Source: Liolophura sinensis (Eukaryota > Mollusca > Polyplacophora > Chitonida > Chitonidae). Taken from it: 64,000 bases of DNA. Positions 52,873 through 64,000 of this stretch are shown piece after piece. Position numbers and translations under genes: made by a program. How positions within the stretch are numbered: position 1 is the first letter of the stretch; each line of letters begins with the position of its first letter. The notes beneath the pieces are model-generated. The model saw only the letters and a list, made by a program, of their open reading frames with translations. It did no database searches and had not been told where the DNA came from. The DNA is taken from contig NC_088295.1 of NCBI RefSeq assembly GCF_032854445.1, positions 80,628,028 to 80,692,027 on the forward strand, in the 5' to 3' direction.

Positions 52873-55070
52873 CAAATTCCCCTTTTGATTTTACAGACCT
52901 ATGCACACTTCATCTTTGTTGGAGAATTCTGACCAAACATTGGTGCAATATATATATATCAAACATAGCGTTTTATTGAGATTTATTTATTTACTGGATT
53001 GTTGTTGAAGGCAAAATATGAAATTTGCACATATAAAATGACGATCTGTTTTCATGTTTGGAGGAACCCGGAGGGCCCGCAGTTTATCATTAGCCTGTGC
53101 AGGTTATTAACAAAGTTTTCCGCCTTTCATGTGCAAATAAGCACACCATTTCATGTGTGACAAACAAATTGTCGCAACAAACGTGAGACTGTTTAAGCTG
53201 CCAAACAAGCACCGTTGCCCGCTTTTAACATCAGGTTTCATCCTACACCACGTGTATGTTAGAGAGAGAAGAGGCAAGCGCCTTAACCATTAAACCACGA
53301 ACTGCTCCTGGTTTTAACAAGCAGCTCCCGTTCCTCAACTAAATCTATGCTCAATTATACATGTACATAGAGTACATTTATCTGTATATACCAAATTACC
53401 TTATAATATAATTAGCGACAGTGCCATTAGTGTAGGTGAATATGGCATCCTTCCAGTTTCTTAGCTTCTATTTGGCACCTCACATTTCCCTAATGATTCA
53501 CACGTAAGAAGATTCAATTTACTTAATGCAGTCTCCAAAATTAATAAAATAAAATAAAAAAACACGAAAGGCTGTTATTTGCTTAAAACTGAGTTTAGCT
53601 GGTTCAGAAATCAAACAAAAGTGAAATCTGCGAAACTATTTACAAGTTCAGAGGAAATTCCCATTATCGTTAAAAATACGAAACGATGAACTATATGCAT
53701 TTTGTGGCTTTCGCTTTCCGCAAAAAGTACTTTACAATTGATTAATCCTCAATTAATATTTATTTAAATTAATTCCTCCTGCCTAACGTGGTCCATGGTG
53801 GTTTAGCATAATTTTTAACGTTCCACGTTGAAAATCAATTACTATCTCAGACAACTTTTTATTTGTTATAATTTTGTTATATTTCTTTGTCGGCATCTAA
53901 AAGTACGGTATTCTGTAAATTTCTGAAATTGTTTTTTACTTTATGCATTCGTAGATGTATTTCTCTTGTGGAAAGGTTCTGTACTATGTGATCATGTCAA
54001 CGAATCACCAAGAGATCGCGTAAAACATTGTATGGACAATAAGTTATTTCACTGTATTACTGTATCGTTTTGTTGCCGGACAGTTTCTAGACATATACAT
54101 GTATACATGCATTTATTCGTGTCTTAACTTGTGTAAGGTTACAACCAAATTTTGTAAAGGCGAGTTGAGTGTCGTTTTGCAAGACGAAATGCACATGGTG
54201 TAAGTGTCCATGTTTCCCTTATAGAGTTTGAAACCGATGTGTTATCAATGACAAATACCTTATTATTATAGCTGAAAGAAATTTATCTGTGAACAATATT
54301 TTTTTTCTAACGGAGGTTTATATAGTATATTGCCACTCGAAGTGACGATGGAATTCGCCTGCACGTCTTGCTTAGTTCTGAATGGGGCAATCACTAAAGC
54401 TTCACTTTAATTCTCCCAGGTTATGTGGCCGACTCATCACGCTTTTGCAAACTCGCTTGTAGGCCTATTACTCGGCATCCTCAGAAAATAACAGCCATCA
54501 AAACGCATCTTTATAATGGACACGCTTATTCTGAACTGAGGACTTTTTGAATTGTGGGAGCACATGGTATCGACCTACAGTAAATACTCCCCTGACAATG
54601 ACGATCCTCATGACACCCAATTACTGTTATTAGCTCCTAATTGGACTGACCACATGACAGCCATCCCTGGAGTGTGACCAGAGTCAAGTGCTTGAAGGAT
54701 GCCGCCTAGTTTACTTAAACGACTGAATACACCACACAGCGAAGGATATGCAAGACGGTATAAATGCTACATAGATCACATTGTACGAAAGTGTAATAGA
54801 TAAAACTGGAACTATCATCGTTAATTCGAAAATATGCGTGTGATTTAAAACAAAAGCGTAAAATAGTAATGACTGCGACTGTCCAGAGTAGGCTATGCCA
54901 GCAGATGTATTATTTCATATTAAATATGCCTTGTGATAAATATGTTTATGCCAGACCTAAAATTGAAAATATATCTTATAGTTAAAGTGGCACATCAAGA
55001 TACGTTAGTACAGTCTCATTGTCACGAGTCTGGTTTTCACTAATCTGTTATCTACGTGCATAGAATCATA

Positions 55071-55073
<3 letters not shown>
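52873..55073. other. Gene-less AT-rich DNA
   Basis: No gene supported. A minus-strand tRNA-like A-box (GGTTAAGGCGCTTGCC) sits near 53277-53297, perhaps the head of another SINE. A motif-rich patch with TGACAG and homeodomain-type CTAATTGG/CAATTA sites lies at 54590-54662. Confidence 0.4.

Positions 55074-55074
<1 letters not shown>

Positions 55075-55142
<68 letters not shown>
55075..55142 (+). repeat. (TA)n microsatellite
   Basis: An uninterrupted TA array of about 68 bp. Tyr/Ile frames through it are not genes. Confidence 0.98.
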
Positions 55143-55147
<5 letters not shown>

Positions 55148-56389
55148 TATCAATATTGTGATTAATGAATGGAGAATGTTTCAAGACAAAAACGAACAAT
55201 TTTTTTTTTACAGAAATCTTGACATTTGAGGTACACTAGTATGTACCATATCACGTAGAGTAACGTAACACGATATAACACGTTTGATAACTCGTTTGGG
55301 GTATGATAGGGGTACAGCATCAATTTCACGATCTGTGTGTTCTTTGACTTGGTTGAACTTTATTTCCAAACCGCGCCTCGGTGTTTGTCATCATCAGACG
55401 GTGAAAGATGATCGGTTTCTATCGATAATTAAAGGTGGATGGTTGTGGTTAATCAAGTTGTGCAGTCGAGCAGGGATACATAGTCATTAGCAGACAATTC
55501 TGCCCAGAGATTTCTCTTAACATCGGGTTGTTCATTACGGCGATTGCTTTGAGATTCCCATCCGTGCTGTCAAGCTGTGACCGTGGGACAATAACCTCAC
55601 AAAATCATACAGACAGACGTGTTCTCTCCAAACCCCTAGTTGTGGAAGATTAATGAAATTAGAAAGCGTTAGAATCTCAAATAAAGGTCAGCTCGCGAGA
55701 GCATACTACGTTAGATTCTGGAAGCTTTTGGCGAACTAATCCCACCGCGAGATTCTTACGTATGAATAATAAATAAGGGTTTCTGCCAATGGCGCAGGGC
55801 TGACTGGATGCTCCGATGGAGTCCCGAGCGGTGCAGCTCCCCATGTAGTCCGCTTTCACTTCTGCCCTGATGTTATTACAGCAATAACACTTACTGCTGG
55901 GACTCCATGGTTCGTTTTGGTGTCTAGCTCGTCTGTGCACCGCTGGTCCCATAAAGAATTAGAACTTGATGTGAATAAAGTGTAAATGTTGTCGTACGCC
56001 TGGATGGTTTAATAGCGCGCAGACTCGGACAGACTTCTTAAAGGCCTTTTCCCACATTCTTGCCTTGATTCTTTCGCGATTCTTGATGTATGTAGGTGAT
56101 ATGCTACAGACCGTAAGTAATCCGAAAACATGTTTCGACGCCATACGTTCGTCGTTTTCGTCGCCATGTAAATTGAGAAGTGGGCAACTAAGGAGCTTCG
56201 CGGCCAATAAGGTAGCGTTGTCTTTTAGATTTGTGTTAACGTAGGCCTCTCCACTCGCCCAGAATCCAGTCGGTCTGTGATGTAGACGGTCCTATAACTG
56301 AACAATATTTTGATCCCCCCCCCCTTTTTTTGACTTTGGAAACAGATGTAATTGATCATTTGATGATGATTTAATCAGATATTCTGCAA

Positions 56390-56391
<2 letters not shown>
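55143..56391. other. Intergenic DNA with CpG-richer stretch
   Basis: The part at 55680-56210 is CpG-richer than its surroundings. On the minus strand, ATGGCGACG at 56167 opens a 53-codon frame, and an overlapping 82-codon frame spans 56207-55959; neither has a convincing donor or a known domain. A C9T7 tract sits near 56316-56331. Confidence 0.35.

Positions 56392-56457
<66 letters not shown>
56392..56457 (+). repeat. (TA)n microsatellite
   Basis: An uninterrupted TA array of about 66 bp, the third in the window. Confidence 0.98.
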
Positions 56458-56463
<6 letters not shown>

Positions 56464-59400
56464 GGCAGTTCTCTACAAGTTGGCTCTGGCATTGCTTGCA
56501 TATTATTCTCCATGGATATTAATTTTTCCAATCGCTAAGATCAGTTGTGAACAGATGGTTTCCTAGCAATTCCTAGGTAGCTTTCTTTATTTTTGCTTTT
56601 ATCTGATCTGCAAGGTTCTGAAAATTAAATGAAATTAATCTGAAAATCAAGAGCAATGTGTTATTGCCGTCATGTGTGTCATTTGTGGTTCTGTGTCATC
56701 GATATGTATCAGTTGGATGTAATATGCACATGTATATAAGCGGGCTATGTGTGTAGTGGCGCTGACCCTACTACAGATATGAAGTGGATAGCCACATACC
56801 TCCGGTCCCCGGGATACCCGCTATCAGACCTATATATGTTAAGGCCAGGTACAGAAATAATCAGTCCATAAACCAGACACGTCACATGTTTTCCTTGTAC
56901 TAGAAATATCGATGTGGACAGCGGTGGAGGGCAATACCATTTTCTATCATCAAGGAGCTTTATAGCTCTGATTTCGAGCGTCTTGAATCTCGCATAAACC
57001 GTGAATATTGCGGACCGCGACCATCAGTGAAAGGAGTCGTAGACATTTGATTAACGAGGTGTAGCCTTTCTGAAGGTGCTATACGGAATATAGAACTCCC
57101 AGAAATTTACATGCACCAGATACACGCATCATCGCTCAGGAAGGGTAAGTAAATTTCATGTATCTGATGTTAATGTCACTTATCCTTCTTTTCTGTAAAG
57201 TCTTCCATATTACAATAAACTTAAATGCTCCTAGACTTTTGGGAAGTGTACCTACATGAATAATTATAATACCATTGGCTAACACCGTCAAAGCACTGTA
57301 CTGCTGCCACAATCTGGCGGGGATGAGGCCGCATGTTTGCATCCAGCCCTCGCTGTTTTGACTGCGGTATGGTTTAATGTCTGTTTACTTTGCGCAAGAG
57401 CCAAGTGCGTTTTGTCAAATGCATCATCTGCTGTGATATTTCTGGTAACACCTGGTAAACTGTAAAAACACTTGGACACCTTTCCCATAAGGAACACCTG
57501 GGTGCTGATTTATAGCACGAACCCACGTCTCTACTGATAGTAGTTTAAAAGTAGACACAATCTGATAGTTAACTAATATATATATGTGTGTAACTGTAGA
57601 ATAAATATTTCGGCACTGACGTACAGGTAATGGTACAAAGTGTAGATGGTCGTTCGGATGTTCCGCTTGGGGCTGTAATACACAGCCTATCCATGCAGGG
57701 TGTTCAGCGGGTTTGTACACTACATGAAGGACAACATTAACTCCACCATGTCAAGCTGATTCGCACTAGTCAACACCATACTCTGTGACGTCAAATGTCA
57801 GATAAAAAAAAAAAACAGGCGTAGATACTAATGTAGTATCCACATGCCGTCTAATTGCAGATAAAAAGAGGCGTGGATATTAAACTAGTAGTCTAAACAT
57901 CTAGATAGGAACTGGCTGTTTTACTGTGGACTTTCCCATTCTTAGTTCATTTAGGTGGGGAATAATATGACATTTTATTGAGTGTGTTCTGATCGGCATC
58001 AAGGTAATCGCCAAAGACAACATGTGACTGCACCCCTTTTGACTACAGATGCTTCCGTGTGATAATCGTAAGTGTTGAACATAGAAAGAGCGGAAAGGTA
58101 TAAGTGGCTAACATGACAACTATGTTGCTACAGAAAATTCATCAGCGGTTCTCTGACATTCCCGAAAGGTTTACTGTACGTGTGGATATCAGCAACTCTA
58201 TACAAAACTTTAATTTCCAAGCCAAACACAATGACGTTGTTTATTGTTTTATTGCGCTCTGTAAAAGACTCCATCGATGAAGCCGTAAATGATATTTTGG
58301 CCATTGGGGTGTTAGATTCGCTTTGCGCTTATTATAAAATGATGCTTGGTGAATGGTTGAGCCCGGAGCTAAAAGACATGACAGATTCATCAAAAATTAC
58401 GTGGAATCCGACTATAGTATCACATTCATAAAAAAAATCATAATGATGAAGATTCTATGGCTGAATAATCGTTGTAGTCTACTTATGATAGCAATTTCTG
58501 CAGAAGTTTATTCTGTCACACAGTTAACTTTTTACTGGATTTCGACAGTGTACCTGCGAAGCTCTGGGGTCTCTTTAATAAGACTTAGTAAATCAGCTAC
58601 AAGCTTACGACACATTATAAGCCGACATGACTGACAAGAAGAGTCACAAAAATGTTTGCAAAGTTTCGTAAAAGCGGGCTCTTCATTTTTGGTTTTAACC
58701 ACCATTAAAAAAAATTATATTATGGTCACAGATCAAGAATGGTTTTATCTCAGTGTAGCGCTCATAATGTCAACCGGGTAAAACAAAAATAAGGGTACAA
58801 ATATATGCCCTTGAATCACGTGTTAAATTAAGTTTGTTTTTTGACATCGGTCTGTTACTACCGGTCCTGAAAGCAGTTAAGCCTATTTGGCATGGTGATG
58901 ATACTCTCACCTGGAGTTAGGCAATGGGGTAATTTTAGGAACAGGTCTTAATAACAATATTGAGCTTGTATGGATATATACATTGTGTTGAAACTTTATA
59001 TCTTTCTAACTGATAACTGGAAAGCCTTTGTAATCTTCAAAACGTAATGTACATTAAATGGTATTATATTGTTATAATAAAAAAAGGTTTTTGGCTATAT
59101 AACTAAACACACTAATGTATGGACTGACCTAAAGTGATCAAATAGAGTGAGGTTCCCTCATGTGTATGGTGTTGTGTCTGTCATGTTGACAATTGAACAG
59201 AATTACCATTATCCTCGCTCGATACAGTATGTGGGAAAAGTGTTAGGAAATTGTTACAAAGGAAAGCATTACAGTGGGACACTAGGGGTCGCGGGTTCAA
59301 TTCCGTCCTTGTCAGAAAATTTGTTGATTTCCCCACTCTCACTGTTCATAGGTCCTTGATGAAAATAAACGGTCTACATAGTCTAACCTGTCTTCAACCA

Positions 59401-59677
59401 ACATGGAGTGGGTATCTTTACAACACACCAGAAGAAGTTCATCAGTAGAGTTCGGAAGGTAAGGAATTTACCCCATGCACTCCCATTCATTCATCCACAA
59501 ATAAAACTTCCCGCCATAGTTTAAGTAAAAAAAAATTTCAACATGACCCTAAAAGCAATCAAACACATCAAGTCGACTATAATGAGATTAGGGAATAAAC
59601 AATGCACGGGAAAACCAAGTCAAATCAAAACATTCCTTTCCTTGATGTTGAAAATGCAATACATATTACATGATAAC
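56458..59677. other. Gene-less DNA
   Basis: No gene supported. A B-box-like GGGTTCAATTCC near 59288-59299 may be part of a second tRNA-derived repeat, since no matching A-box is seen at tRNA spacing. Open frames at 57136-57720 and 58180-58634 have no domain. Confidence 0.4.
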
Positions 59678-59896
59678 ATATATGTAACATTTATTTATTT
59701 ATTTGATTGGTGTTTTTACGCCGTACTCAAGAATATTTCACTTATACGACGGCGACCAGCATTATGGTGGAGAGGAAGCCAGCATGAGCTGGACTTGAAC
59801 TCACAGCGCCGGCATTGGTGAGAGGCTCCTGAGTCATCACGCTGCGCTAACGCGCTAACCAACTGAGCCACGGAGGCCCCTATATATATGTAACAT
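59678..59896 (-). mobile_element. SINE with intact head and tail, internal deletion and target-site duplication
   Basis: ATATATGTAACAT flanks the element exactly (59678-59690 and 59884-59896). On the minus strand the body starts GGGGCCTCCGTGGCTCAG with A-box TGGTTAGCGCGTTAGCG, then B-box GAGTTCAAGTCC, and ends CACCAATCAAATAAATAAAT. About 80 bp of the central region is missing, so the head joins directly to the CACCATAATGCTGG block. Both ends and the duplication are intact, so this deletion form may itself have been mobile. Confidence 0.92.
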
Positions 59897-62649
59897 CCTG
59901 ATATGGTTCAAAAACTCTTTGAAAGACACAACGAATGTATATATTACTACAAGACTAACAGACAGACAGAGAGAAAAGACTATAGACGAGCAGTCAAACA
60001 AGACCGCTGATGGCCCATCTGTTACACAACGACGTCCGATTATATGGAGAATTTGTGCCATCTAAGACTAGGAAAATATTCAAAGCGTCGTTAATGCATA
60101 GCTGCAAGATTTTGTTGAATGTACTTCCAACATTGGTAAGAGTAAAGTAGAGCTGTTCTCTATGCTCATACTAGTACTTTAATTGGAAGAACTTCGTCTT
60201 AACTTTGTTCATACATGGAGCTTTTGTTACATGGCATGGGGAGATATAGGATGTCACACGTTTTGCCACACGTTCCTCCTTTTGCAAAATGAAACAGGTC
60301 AGTGAGATGGGGCATGGAGTCGAAACTGTCTGAGTAGGAACTGATCTCAACTATACAAATCACATACTTGTTTAATTAATCCGAGTTCTCCCAATGGACA
60401 CCCGACTTATAGACGACTGAATTATTCACCATTTCAGAAGATATTAGAAGGGTTTGTCATATGGCTTCATCCATCGATAGACATAATGAAAGGGCTGTGC
60501 CACACGGGACTTCCGGCTTTGGCCGTTAGTCTATGCACAGGCCGCTGGTTATGAACAAACCACCTCGTAGCATGCCAATGCTCCAATAACCTGGTTTATT
60601 TTTTAAAGTGCTCTTTGATAAGCGAAAATTGGGAGAAGGGAAGGACAAAGGTATCACTTTGGCAGGCGTTAGTGCTCAGGGCAAAGAGGTGCCTTCATTC
60701 TGTGAACTCACTGATTACTCAGTGAAGATAAAATGAAAGCATTCTGTGAAGAAAAAGCGGGATGATGCGGGTATAAGATACCTTCGGGACGTGTGCCATA
60801 TTGTACGCGTTTTCGTGCGAACAACAAGTGAAAATTGCAAAGCGATGCAGTACTCTTGTCGCTAAAAAATGTGACTGTTCGAACAGTTGACATCTCTAGA
60901 GATAACAATACGAAACACATAAAATGGTATTAAGCGGGGCATAGATGCACGGTACTGTCCACAATTGTCGTAGGATTCCGAAGTGTAGGCGGTATATAAC
61001 AAATGGCTGAAAGTGAAGCCTTTTTGCGAGGACAATATCAAACTCGTGTACTTATGGGACATTGCACAAGAGTAATCCCTTGTGATTCTTCTACAAATAT
61101 AGATCTAGGCGAGGTATGTTGTCTCTTGATGGTGGATATTTATGTTTAACTCTTCAAAACATATACGAGGTGTATGAGTTCAACAAAACACCAACTAATC
61201 AACTAAATCTATTAAATCTTGACATGAATGGTAGTATATGTAAGTTTAGAAATCCCAGTCAGATACGTTTATAAACTGTTCGTGTGTTCTTTTGTAAAAT
61301 ATTTTAAATCGACATGCCCACATAAATTAATGACACTGTCGTGCGAAAATGGTTGTACAGTTTGCTGAACTCTTAGTGAAAGGATGATCAGAAGCCAGGT
61401 GACATACAACTAGATTCTAGAGCCCTTCAAGTTTCTTAATGCCCCGTACATGCCCCGAGATGTGCTTAAACATGCTTTGTCACCAAGTTCTTTTCTATAT
61501 TTAAACTATAAATTAACAGTTCTCCAAATTGAAGATCACGTGGTTGTACTTCTTCGTAGCTATAGTGGGGAATTGCTGTAAAGGTCTACCATTTTATGAT
61601 TTCACACAAGAAATGAAACCTGCTAATCTGAAGGGTACAGTCTACACAGTTACTGTTCCTGTGCGGGACTGCATTTAACACACTGGTGATCAAATAGCCG
61701 GTTTGGCAATTATAGAGTCAGAGTGCCATGGGTTTTGTCAGAGATAAGCTTGATTAATGAACTGATCGTTTTTTCTTGAACAAACACTATACCAAGAGAA
61801 TGCCTGGCATCTTCAGCCAGTATTCCCGCCTGATGAACGCTATGTGGGTGAGTGAGCAGGATGACAATTACTGCCATATTATGTGTTCGTAGTGGCTTTC
61901 CCCTTTGCCGATGATTGCATTTCCATTCTTTACCTCATTCTAGATTTTTTATATAGCTTCCTTCAGGCCACTGACTTTATGGTGATATGACTAGCCTAGT
62001 TCCCGTAAGGCGGATGAGATTTAGTCGTTTCTTCTAGGTTAAGAGATTTACTGACAATGTTCAGAATCTGCATGGACGGTACTTCTTTCTTCTGCATCAC
62101 ACAGATATGTGAATGCAGGAAGTACATTGTCAAAAAATCGTTGCGTGAAATACAGTTATAAATCATTATGGAGTTTAAAAGCTTTACTATTTTTGGAAGA
62201 CAAATTGTTTTGGACGTTATATGACGTAAACTCCTTCTGATATATTACTACATTTGAGATACTGTTTCAGACACATGATGGTTTACACTAACCTCAGCGT
62301 CAGTGTTCGTTGGATGTGTAAGAGGTTTATCCCTTTCAGGGTAAATCGGTTTGCTCATTTCAGATTTTGATCACCTCAAATTGGTTTAAATTACAGGCGT
62401 GAAGTTAAATGCTGACTTTATTCATGATTCCTTATCCCTGTCTCCAAAAATGCATAAATCCCCATGCAAAGCAGGATCGAGGAGCTGTGCCATAAAGCCA
62501 TCTACCTTCTTAACGAAGGCACTACAAGAAGTACAGTCATTTTGGAAAAAGCACTGTTTTTGAAAAACATTCTGGTGTTAACTGTATGTTGATCTTTAAA
62601 AACTGAAAACGTCTCACTGAAAAACTAAACGCTCAAATACACTTACAGT
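59897..62649. other. Gene-less DNA upstream of the reverse transcriptase remnant
   Basis: No gene supported and no further SINE seen. The N-terminal part of the reverse transcriptase found downstream was not recognised here. Confidence 0.4.
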
Positions 62650-63475
62650 AGGAGATCTCTGACTGGGACTTCTCCACTCTTTATACTATAATTCCTCACA
62701 CAGATGTAATTGACAGAATTTCATTTCATGAATTTCAAATTTGTCACCGCTGCATTAACGCCAGTGGCAACAAAGCCTTCTTCAGTTCAACTAAATACAT
62801 GGGTTACCATTCATGGAATGTTTCGTTGTTCATGGAGTTGCTTGAGTTTCTCATTAATAACATATATGTGAAATTCGGGGAAACCATATTTCAACAGTGT
62901 ATAGGTATTCCGATAGGTACCAATTGTGTGCCCCCTTATGGCTGACCTATACCTATTCTCGTATGAACACGTTTATATGCAGAAACTATTAAGGAGTAAG
63001 TCGAACCATGCCCGATCTTTCCCATTTACCAAATTATATTGATGATCTGCTAGCTTTAAACAATCAATATATTGCAAAGGCTGTGAAAGATATATATCCA
63101 CCTTCACCTGATTTACAGGAAACCACAGCCTCTCCAAATGGTATATCTTTCCTCTGTCGCAGACTGTGCGACAAGAGGGATACTTTCAAATTTGGCATGG
63201 TAAATTAACCTTACTTGGACAGTAATATGCCGAAAGATCCTCCATATGGCGTGTACATATCTCGCCTTGTAGGATCTGTTAGATCCTGTGTGTTATGTGA
63301 CGATTTCAATCAACGTCACAAGTTATTACTGCAAAAACTTGTGTGTCATGGTTATTCCTCCAAACTCTTTCACTCTAAGTTTTACAGTGAGTATAATTCT
63401 CTTGTCAGTGAATGTGGACAGAGCGTTCAGAATCTCTGGCACTGCTTCATGATTGTGTCTAATTCCGCTTAACCC
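62650..63475 (+). pseudogene. Broken reverse transcriptase of a retroelement (YIDD box)
   Basis: The order FSTLYT, INNIYVKFG, IGIPIGTNC, then YIDD at 63035-63046, LCDKRDTF and PYGVYISRLV matches the RT domain of a retroelement common in marine invertebrates, possibly Penelope-like; I am not sure of the class. The frame breaks in a C5 run at 62930-62934 (stop at 62943), again just before YIDD, and after 63205 (stop at 63206-63208), and a stretch before LCDKRD is deleted. It is a dead fragment without visible endonuclease or ends. Confidence 0.8.
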
Positions 63476-64000
63476 AGGGCTAATGATGATATACTCATCA
63501 TGTGGAATTGGGTAGCCATTTTGGATAAAAAAAAAACAAACAGTTGAGGCCAAAGCGCAACATTTTGCACATTTTATTACCGATTATTATATTTTATTTT
63601 ATTAACTTATATTCTCGCATGGTACACGGTTTGAATACTGGATTCACTCAGTCGCCTAGAACATACCTTGCGTCTTTCCTACATCATTCAAAATTGTTGA
63701 CTGCTTCTCCTTGTATGGCTTGGTCTTGTTTTCGTACTTTATATACTTTCATCGTTTTTTGGTAGTTTGTGCTAAATGTCGTTCTGGGAATTGGCCTTGC
63801 GATTCTTGACCTCGTCTATTAAAGCATGCACTATGTAGGTTATGTGACGACAGTGACAAATATTTTCTACATAACATAATGTGAAAAAACATTATATCAG
63901 CCTTTGAGGGTCGCAGAAATATGCAGAGATTTTAAATGAAGTAAATGTTTTTCAGCTTAAGAGTCAGCTGAAGGTGTTTATTACATTCAGTTATGGCCAG
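63476..64000. other. Flank of the RT remnant to the window end
   Basis: It may include decayed 3' sequence of the element. The open frame at 63544-63765 shows no domain. Nothing else recognised. Confidence 0.35.

Noticed and set aside
53270-53312. Possible tRNA gene on the minus strand (GGTTAAGGCGCTTGCC)
   Set aside because: A-box-like only; no matching B-box, so at best a SINE head fragment.
55959-56207. Minus-strand open frames starting near ATGGCGACG (56167)
   Set aside because: The start context and CpG content are suggestive, but there is no convincing donor or recognisable product.
59240-59320. Possible tRNA gene (GGGTTCAATTCC)
   Set aside because: B-box-like only; the 5' half does not fold as a tRNA.

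Overview
This window is eukaryotic, almost certainly from a marine lophotrochozoan and most likely a mollusc. The evidence is long spliced genes with GT-AG introns, a gene-length CpG-depleted block like the methylated gene bodies of molluscs, and repeated copies of a tRNA-derived SINE ending in (AAATA)n of a type I associate with marine molluscs. I could not run any database search.

Layout. 1-7.5 kb: gene-poor DNA with SINE copies, a perfect 91-bp inverted repeat and, at 6.63-6.70 kb, four TAATCC/GGATTA homeodomain sites. 7.6-8.4 kb: CpG-rich probable promoter with a YY1-type motif and one or two untranslated first-exon candidates. 8.5-37.8 kb (+ strand): one large TALE homeobox gene with six coding exons (1,179 aa). 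It joins a very long Met/Gln/Asn/Pro-rich disordered region to a MEIS-like bipartite domain and a C-terminal TALE homeodomain whose recognition helix has Tyr47 and Thr50 in place of the usual Asn and Ile. I saw no SINE in this block. The splice donors ending coding exons 1 and 2 both lie in tandem repeats that copy the donor itself. 37.4-37.55 kb: an unassigned exon-like segment. 40.1-47.15 kb (- strand): an eight-exon orthologue of SPMIP4 (C7orf31), a sperm-axoneme microtubule inner protein, tail-to-tail with the TALE gene. 47.9-50.3 kb: two minisatellites (51-bp and 23-bp units). 49.5-51.8 kb: one or two candidate first exons of unidentified + strand genes. 52-62.6 kb: repeat-rich DNA with SINE copies, two long TA arrays and no gene I can support. 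62.65-63.5 kb: a broken reverse transcriptase with a YIDD box.

The two recognisable genes do not work in one pathway: one is a probable DNA-binding developmental regulator, the other a structural protein of motile cilia or sperm. The most unusual content is the TALE gene: its architecture, its altered DNA-contact residues, its duplicated splice donors, and its repeat-free, CpG-depleted locus. Exon structures were deduced by hand from splice signals, reading-frame phase and protein similarity recalled from memory, so the boundaries are predictions.
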